This document shows positions 58,937-64,000 of a stretch of 64,000 nt of DNA, piece after piece. This stretch comes from Bacillus pseudomycoides (GTDB taxonomy: Bacteria > Bacillota > Bacilli > Bacillales > Bacillaceae_G), in assembly GCF_022811845.1 (NCBI RefSeq), contig NZ_CP064266.1, positions 4,712,001 to 4,776,000 of the forward strand. Reading direction: 5' to 3'. The stretch's first letter is position 1. The number at the start of each line of letters is the position of its first letter. The position numbers and the translations under genes are program-made. The notes beneath the pieces are model-generated. The model was not told where the DNA came from, searched no databases, and worked only from the letters and a program-made list of their open reading frames with translations.

Positions 58937-59014
58937 GTTCTTTCAAAAGCACTAAATTCCTATATAATTACTAAAAAAGAAATTGAAGTTTATCTTGGGA
59001 AAGAAGGAAAACAG

Positions 59015-60160
59015 ATGACAGCCATTACAAATCAATTCACAGAAAAATTAATCTCCACCCGTCGTCACTTACACCAATATCCAGAACTATCTTACGAAGA
59101 ATTCGAAACAACAAAAACGATACGTAACTGGTTAAACGAAGCTAACATCACAATTATTAATTCTGATCTAAAAACTGGCGTAATTGCTGAGGTCTCTGGT
59201 AATAAAAACGGGCCCACTATTGCGCTCCGTGCCGATATTGATGCTCTTCCTATACACGAAGAAACGAATTTATCTTACGCCTCTAAAAACCCTGGAAAAA
59301 TGCATGCATGTGGTCATGATTTTCACGCGGCATCCATTCTTGGTGCTGCCTACTTATTAAAAGAAAATGAATCTTCACTTAACGGTACTGTTAGGTTCAT
59401 ATTCCAAGCTGCGGAAGAAAGCGGGGACGGAGCATGTAAAGTAATAGAAGCAGGCCATTTACAAAATGTCCAAGCAATCTTTGGTATGCACAATAAGCCG
59501 GATTTACCAGTTGGGACCATTGGTATTAAAGACGGTCCATTAATGGCCGGCGTCGACCGTTTTGAAATCGAAATTAAAGGAATCGGAACACATGCAGCTG
59601 TACCTGATGCTGGTGTTGATCCGATTGTAGCTTCATCTCAAATTGTTATGGCACTACAAACGATTGTAAGCCGAAATATTAGTTCTTTTCATAATGCCGT
59701 CATAAGCGTAACGAATATCCACTCAGGAAATACATGGAACGTTATTCCTGAAAAAGCAACTTTAGAAGGAACTGTTCGGACATTTCAGGCAGAAACACGT
59801 ATAAAAATTCCAGAATTAATGAAGCGTGTTATTAAAGGCGTCGCTGAAGCTCTTGGTGTTGAGGCAAAACTTCATTGGTATCCAGGGCCTCCTGCTGTTT
59901 ATAACGATACAGACCTTACTGCATTGTCAACTCGCATCGCCGAGCAAATGAATCTGCATATTATCTCTCCAAAACCATCGATGGCAGGAGAAGATTTTGC
60001 GTTTTATCAACAAGAAATACCTGGTTCATTCGTCTTTATGGGAACAGCTGGTACACAAGAATGGCATCACCCCGCTTTTACATTAGATGAAGGAGCATTA
60101 CCTATTAGCGCACAATATTTTGCTTTATTAGCTCAAGAAGCTATTAACAAATTACGATAA
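59015..60160 (+). CDS. M20 family amidohydrolase (N-acyl amino acid hydrolase)
   Basis: A 381-residue zinc hydrolase of the M20D group that removes acyl groups from N-acyl amino acids: STRRHLHQYPELSYEE, ALRADIDALPIHEETN, metal block MHACGHDFHAASILGAA, FQAAEESGDGACKVIEAG (metal Glu pair), IFGMHNKPDLPVGTIG and GEDFAFYQQEIPGSFVFM. Full length with all ligands. GAAGG precedes the ATG. Substrate not predictable. Confidence 0.92.
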   Translation: MTAITNQFTEKLISTRRHLHQYPELSYEEFETTKTIRNWLNEANITIINSDLKTGVIAEVSGNKNGPTIALRADIDALPIHEETNLSYASKNPGKMHACGHDFHAASILGAAYLLKENESSLNGTVRFIFQAAEESGDGACKVIEAGHLQNVQAIFGMHNKPDLPVGTIGIKDGPLMAGVDRFEIEIKGIGTHAAVPDAGVDPIVASSQIVMALQTIVSRNISSFHNAVISVTNIHSGNTWNVIPEKATLEGTVRTFQAETRIKIPELMKRVIKGVAEALGVEAKLHWYPGPPAVYNDTDLTALSTRIAEQMNLHIISPKPSMAGEDFAFYQQEIPGSFVFMGTAGTQEWHHPAFTLDEGALPISAQYFALLAQEAINKLR

Positions 60161-60165
60161 AGATA

Positions 60166-60202
60166 ACCCGTTAAGATCATTCTTCTTAACGGCTTTTTCA
60201 TC
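60166..60202. terminator. Terminator between M20 and ABC permease genes
   Basis: CCGTTAAGA / TCTTAACGG stem followed by CTTTTTC. Confidence 0.8.
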
Positions 60203-60207
60203 TGTTA

Positions 60208-61152
60208 TTATGTTAAATCTCGCTTTAAAAATACAGTGTAGGAAATACCTAAAAACACGAGTAAATAGATCAAAAGCATACAAGAAGCAAATGGGAATGT
60301 TACGCCTTGAATAAAGCTTCCACTTGTTAAAGCTCCATATAAATTCGTATTCGCTGGCAATAAATATTTTGCCCATTCATATCTTGATGCCGGTAACAAC
60401 ACTAAATTACCAGACAATGCAACGAATAAAGAAACTCCAATTGCTCCCCCACTCGATCTCGTTAAAACTGAAATCATAAAGGCAAACGCTGCATACACAA
60501 GCGTTGGTAACCATTCTAAAAGATAATATTTGCTCGCTTCTACAAATATATTTTGTTCAATGATTTTCCCGCTTTGCATGACAAATTCCGTCCATGCTGG
60601 TTGTTGAAATTTATAAATAATGAGCCCACAGAAAATTGAAAATATCATATTAAATATAAATAAAAGTGCCGAGAAAATAGCAATTGCTATATACTTCGCT
60701 GTTAAAATTTTAAATCTGCTTGCTGGACGTATCATTAAAAACTTATATGTGCCCCAATTATATTCGATTGAAAAAATAGTACTTGCATATACAAGAATAA
60801 ATGGCAACAAAATGGGAAAGACGATAAAACCAGTACCTCTCATAAATGAAAGAGGTGAATCATCCGCTGGTGGTGTATTTGTATCTAAATATTTCATTTT
60901 CAGTTGATACTCTTTTACAAGTTCATCTCCCGATCTTTGCGTTAAAATATCCTGTTTTGTCATACCAAGTTTTTTTTCAATTTCCGCTGTTCTCTCTGTA
61001 TACTCTACTTTCCAATCGCCTGATGTGGCTGGTAAATATTTGACCGATACCCATCCTAAACCAATAATTAAAATTGCAATGACAGCAAACGGAATGATTG
61101 TTCGCTTTCGCTTAAAGATTTTATATAATTCATTATAAATTAAATTAAACAA
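60208..61152 (-). CDS. ABC-2 type transporter permease
   Basis: A 314-residue protein with six helices: helix 1 IIPFAVIAILIIGLGWVSVK, a large outside loop (SGDWKVEYTERTAEIEKKLG) and five helices toward the end (FIVFPILLPFILVYASTIFS, IAIFSALLFIFNMIFSIFCG, LVYAAFAFMISVLTRSSGGA). It pairs with the ATPase upstream; such pairs export antimicrobials, lipids or peptides (bacitracin-type BcrA/B). Its TTG start overlaps the ATPase end by eight bases. Confidence 0.9.
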   Translation of the reverse strand: MFNLIYNELYKIFKRKRTIIPFAVIAILIIGLGWVSVKYLPATSGDWKVEYTERTAEIEKKLGMTKQDILTQRSGDELVKEYQLKMKYLDTNTPPADDSPLSFMRGTGFIVFPILLPFILVYASTIFSIEYNWGTYKFLMIRPASRFKILTAKYIAIAIFSALLFIFNMIFSIFCGLIIYKFQQPAWTEFVMQSGKIIEQNIFVEASKYYLLEWLPTLVYAAFAFMISVLTRSSGGAIGVSLFVALSGNLVLLPASRYEWAKYLLPANTNLYGALTSGSFIQGVTFPFASCMLLIYLLVFLGISYTVFLKRDLT

Positions 61153-62056
61153 TATCCTTGCCCCCTGTTAATTCTAAAAACTTCTCTTCTAACGTTTTTC
61201 TTTCTTCATATACACGATAAATACGAATCCCTCGTTCTGTTAATGTACGAATCACATTTGGAATTTCTTCATTTTCTACGGTCATAATCAATTCATTATC
61301 TTGAATCGTGACATCATATTCTACAAGTTCGGCTGCTTGTTTCACATCATCCACACGTATATGTATCGTCTCCATCTCTAAGCTATCATCTCGCTGAATA
61401 TTTTGTGTTGCCACATATTCTCCGTGCTGAATAATAATAACTCGATCACACATCAATTCAACTTCAGATAATAAATGACTCGAAACAAGCACAGCTTTTC
61501 CTTGCTCATGCGCAATTTTCTTTATGTACATTCGCATTTCATGAATACCATTTGGATCTAATCCATTTGCCGGTTCATCTAAAATGAGTACATCTGGATT
61601 ATGTACGAGCGCTTGCGCAATTCCTAATCGTTGTCTCATACCTAGTGAATACGCCTTTACTTTGCGATCAATAACTTGTCCCATACCTAGTAGTTGGACT
61701 ACTTCATCAATGAGTTCTTCTGTAACATTGCCATTCATACGTCCAAAATATGTTAAGTTTTCATAACCACTTAAAAAAGGGTAGAATTCTGGATTTTCAA
61801 TGACTGCACCAATTTTGGCTGCTGTACTTTCAAACTCCCGTTTTACAGATTGACCATCAATCCACACTTCCCCTTCAGTCATGCTAATCATACCGACCAT
61901 CATTCGCATCAATGTTGTTTTCCCGGCACCGTTTGGTCCTAATAAACCAACAACTTCACCTTTCTTTACTTCAAAGCTTATATTTTCTACTAATGTCTTT
62001 GAGCCGATTCGCTTTGTTAGTTGTTCTACTCTCACTATAGATTGTTCATTTGCCAT
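61145..62056 (-). CDS. ABC transporter ATP-binding protein
   Basis: A 303-residue ATPase: Walker A VVGLLGPNGAGKTTLMRMMV, Q-loop IGAVIENPEFYPFLSGYENL, signature YSLGMRQRLGIAQALV, Walker B PDVLILDEPANGLDPNGIHE and switch VLVSSHLLSEVELMCDR, followed by an accessory C-terminal region of about 90 residues as in the BcrA/DrrA group. ATG 62056 is used, with AGAAAGG upstream. Works with the permease downstream. Confidence 0.95.
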   Translation of the reverse strand: MANEQSIVRVEQLTKRIGSKTLVENISFEVKKGEVVGLLGPNGAGKTTLMRMMVGMISMTEGEVWIDGQSVKREFESTAAKIGAVIENPEFYPFLSGYENLTYFGRMNGNVTEELIDEVVQLLGMGQVIDRKVKAYSLGMRQRLGIAQALVHNPDVLILDEPANGLDPNGIHEMRMYIKKIAHEQGKAVLVSSHLLSEVELMCDRVIIIQHGEYVATQNIQRDDSLEMETIHIRVDDVKQAAELVEYDVTIQDNELIMTVENEEIPNVIRTLTERGIRIYRVYEERKTLEEKFLELTGGKDIV

Positions 62057-62155
62057 TCTATACAACCTTTCTCTCTAACACTTTTTTCAGTTCCTTACAC
62101 TGTATCATGATTATTTTCTGCTGTAAAACGAAGAAAAAGACATGATATCTCATGC

Positions 62156-62725
62156 CTATCTCTCGATTTTATATACTTGTTCACATGGAAATTTCCGAAT
62201 AAACTTATAGCATTGCCATATTGATAATAAGATTATAATACTTACTAACATCGTTACTACCACTAATGTATATAAAGTAATAGGTACGCTATTTATTCCA
62301 TGCACTCCTGTTAGCTTTATAAAAATCACTGTAAATAGCTTCAAAAATAACATCCCGTGAATTAAACCAAAAAGAATCGCTCCCCCGCAAATCAACAGTT
62401 GTTCCTGACAGAATAACCAAAAAACTTTTCTTTTTTGTATACCAGCAGTTTCATACAACAGCAATTCCTGTTCCCTACTTTTTAAGAACTTTTTTGTCAT
62501 CTGATATGTAACAAGAGTACATACGAAAAACAACAGGATTCCTCCATAATATAGCAGAACGAATAGAAACGATATATGTTGTATTTTCTCTATGACTTCT
62601 TCATTAGATCGGATAGATATAATAAAAAAATATAGCATTGTACTCATTGCAATCCATATAAATTGCTTTAATCTTTGGGCAGCATAGTTCTGTATATTTT
62701 TCCTTGCTAGCCGAAATAAAGACAT
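62156..62725 (-). CDS. FtsX-like permease domain protein, short form
   Basis: A 189-residue protein with four helices. Its start MSLFRLARKNIQNYAAQRLK is that of FtsX/BceB-type permeases, and FLKSREQELLLYETAGIQKR with VFWLFCQEQLLICGGAI is their characteristic cytosolic segment. Complete BceB-type proteins have over 600 residues with a large outside domain, which is absent. It ends cleanly with FPCEQVYKIER (a usual domain end), so it may be a natural half-size permease or a deletion product. No partner ATPase is adjacent. Confidence 0.7.
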   Translation of the reverse strand: MSLFRLARKNIQNYAAQRLKQFIWIAMSTMLYFFIISIRSNEEVIEKIQHISFLFVLLYYGGILLFFVCTLVTYQMTKKFLKSREQELLLYETAGIQKRKVFWLFCQEQLLICGGAILFGLIHGMLFLKLFTVIFIKLTGVHGINSVPITLYTLVVVTMLVSIIILLSIWQCYKFIRKFPCEQVYKIER

Positions 62726-62920
62726 AATTGATTCCCCTACCTTACTTCATAACGTCTAACCTTCTATACTACTAGTGTATAAAAATATGAATTTTTTAAC
62801 ATCGAACTATAATCGGAATCTTTACTAGGTCTTAAGTCGCAGAAAAATGACTTTATGTCTAAGGTTATACTGAAACAGGAAAATCCCTATAAAAAGCAAA
62901 TATATTGAGAGGGGAATTAA

Positions 62921-63532
62921 ATGAAAAAAACACTACTTCTCAGCATCATTTTATTGATCGCTTTTCTTACTAGTTGCGGTGTCCAACAAAATACAGACTC
63001 ATACACAACTGCAAAACCATATAAATTATCAGAAAAGGAAACTGCTCTTTTGCAATTATTACCCTTACAACAAGGCCATGTCTCTTTTTATGAACTTATC
63101 ATTCCTCATAAACAAGCTGAAGTATTTACAAATATTGAATATTACCAGAATGGAGAAAAGATAAAAGATATGGCTGTGTTTTCTTCTGCCGACTTTAAAG
63201 ATAAAAAACTAAGATTAGCCGTTGGTCAACAAATATTTCAACATACAAACAACGAGACTTGGCAATGGTTCATAGGTATTGACGATAGTTCAATGACCGC
63301 TTCTGAAAATAGCTTACCTAATATTAATGGGTCTGCATTTAAAGAAATTAGCAGCCCCATAAAAATAAAATATAATACAAGAACAGTTCTTGCTGCTTGG
63401 ATAAAAGCAAATAAAAATCATATATCTGCACTCTCTATAGATGATGAAAGCTCACGCCAACGATTAATTCGAGAAAATGAACATGTCTACTTATTCAGTA
63501 TTGAAATAAAAAGAGGAGATACATCACAATAG
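62921..63532 (+). CDS. Lipoprotein of unknown function
   Basis: A 203-residue lipoprotein: MKKTLLLSIILLIAFLTSC with lipobox LTSC (Cys19). The mature part is mixed alpha/beta (HVSFYELIIPHKQAEVFTNI, WQWFIGIDDSSMTASENS, YLFSIEIKRGDTSQ) with no family I recognise. GAGAGGGG precedes the ATG. A terminator follows and converges on the LysR gene. Confidence 0.8.
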   Translation: MKKTLLLSIILLIAFLTSCGVQQNTDSYTTAKPYKLSEKETALLQLLPLQQGHVSFYELIIPHKQAEVFTNIEYYQNGEKIKDMAVFSSADFKDKKLRLAVGQQIFQHTNNETWQWFIGIDDSSMTASENSLPNINGSAFKEISSPIKIKYNTRTVLAAWIKANKNHISALSIDDESSRQRLIRENEHVYLFSIEIKRGDTSQ

Positions 63533-63548
63533 TATCTCCTCTCTTATC
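63512..63548. terminator. Bidirectional terminator
   Basis: AAGAGGAGATAC / GTATCTCCTCTCTT stem overlapping the end of the lipoprotein gene. Confidence 0.85.
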
Positions 63549-63562
63549 ACATTTGTGTCACC

Positions 63563-64000
63563 TTACTTATCATTTTCAACTTCAATGCGTTTATTTTCTC
63601 TAGCAATTTTTAAAAACTCTAGCAGCTCAGGATTGCTATTTGTCTTCCGATATGCAACTGACATCTCTGCTACAAAATTAGAATCATATATTGCTTTATA
63701 TACAACTTCTGTTTTATACAACTTATTCGCAGAAACCGGAATCACTGTTAATCCGATTCCCGCTGCTACAAGCCCCATAACAGTTTGGTACTCTGTTGCC
63801 TCCTGTACAATATGTGGACTGAATCCAGCGTTTCTACATAATGATAAAATCGTATCATATAGCGCTGGCCAAACCGGTCTAGTTATAAACACAAATGGCT
63901 CATCTTGTAAATCTTCAATATGAATTTCTTCTTTCTCCGCTAACGGATGCGCTTTGGGTAAACATAGTGTACACGAAAGCTTTTGAATTGGTTCTAATTC
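63563..64000 (-). CDS. LysR family transcriptional regulator, partial (runs off the window)
   Basis: The C-terminal 145 residues of a LysR regulator, open to the right edge: LEPIQKLSCTLCLPKAHPLA, EIHIEDLQDEPFVFITR, LCRNAGFSPHIVQEATEYQT, VMGLVAAGIGLTVIPVSANK and VAEMSVAYRKTNSNPELLEF. These are the effector-domain signatures (H-P-L-A, A-G-x-G-(I/L)-x-x-(I/L)-P). The N-terminal DNA-binding domain lies outside the window. An internal ATG at 63892 is not the start. Confidence 0.92.
   Translation of the reverse strand, partial: ELEPIQKLSCTLCLPKAHPLAEKEEIHIEDLQDEPFVFITRPVWPALYDTILSLCRNAGFSPHIVQEATEYQTVMGLVAAGIGLTVIPVSANKLYKTEVVYKAIYDSNFVAEMSVAYRKTNSNPELLEFLKIARENKRIEVENDK

Noticed and set aside
1..64000. 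CRISPR arrays, tRNA or rRNA genes
   Set aside because: No regularly spaced identical repeats with unique spacers, and no cloverleaf or rRNA-like sequence was noticed on either strand.

Overview
The window reads as a chromosomal segment of a Bacillus cereus group organism (B. cereus / thuringiensis / anthracis complex). The reasons are low-GC sequence, Gram-positive ribosome binding sites, PlcR-type operators, a YjcZ sporulation peptide, many IS231/IS240/Tn4430-type element ends, and a typical backbone (hut operon, ccdA/ccdC/yneK group, BioY, AlaX-type editing protein, sporulation-type kinase). No rRNA, tRNA or CRISPR array was seen.

There are two halves. From about 1 to 27.5 kb is an accessory region full of mobile-element debris: IS66, IS110, Tn3-family, IS231, IS6/IS240 and IS3 remnants; solitary Tn3-type ends; at least five copies of a short (~130-150 bp) element with IS231-like ends; and broken genes (MFS, Nudix, three GNAT genes, a DUF1433-like gene). 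Intact genes sit between them: GNAT, secreted and small membrane proteins, alpha/beta hydrolase, YjcZ, pRiA4b ORF-3-like, a VanZ-type protein with a carbohydrate-binding-like C-terminus, a small lipoprotein, a phosphatidylcholine phospholipase C, an ATP-grasp ligase and a serine hydrolase.

Two loci in this half carry perfect matches to the PlcR operator. One controls a subtilisin-like secreted protease lying inside a decayed Tn3-family transposon (38-bp inverted ends plus the C-terminus of its transposase). The other sits between a divergent pair: a secreted protein followed by phospholipase C on one side, and on the other a 26-residue amphipathic peptide gene that also has a CcpA-type site. 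The region therefore looks like a place where PlcR-controlled secreted factors have been gathered by transposition. The peptide is the best candidate for something undescribed.

From about 27.5 kb to the end is conserved backbone: AlaX-type alanyl-tRNA editing protein; thiolase with an overlapping acyl-CoA synthetase; BioY behind a BirA operator; a fatty acyl-CoA ligase; GNAT/zinc-ribbon pair; PP2C phosphatase, amidase and DUF2164 cluster; YitT protein; VOC protein; PAS histidine kinase; glutamate-synthase-like and old-yellow-enzyme oxidoreductases; CarD-type regulator; the histidine utilisation operon hutP-hutH-hutU-hutI-hutG with its antitermination leader; two methyltransferases (one fused to a ribbon-helix-helix domain); a DJ-1 fragment and a P-loop kinase; yneK, ccdC and ccdA; an EamA transporter; an M20 amidohydrolase; an ABC exporter; an FtsX-like fragment; a lipoprotein; and the start of a LysR regulator running off the right edge.
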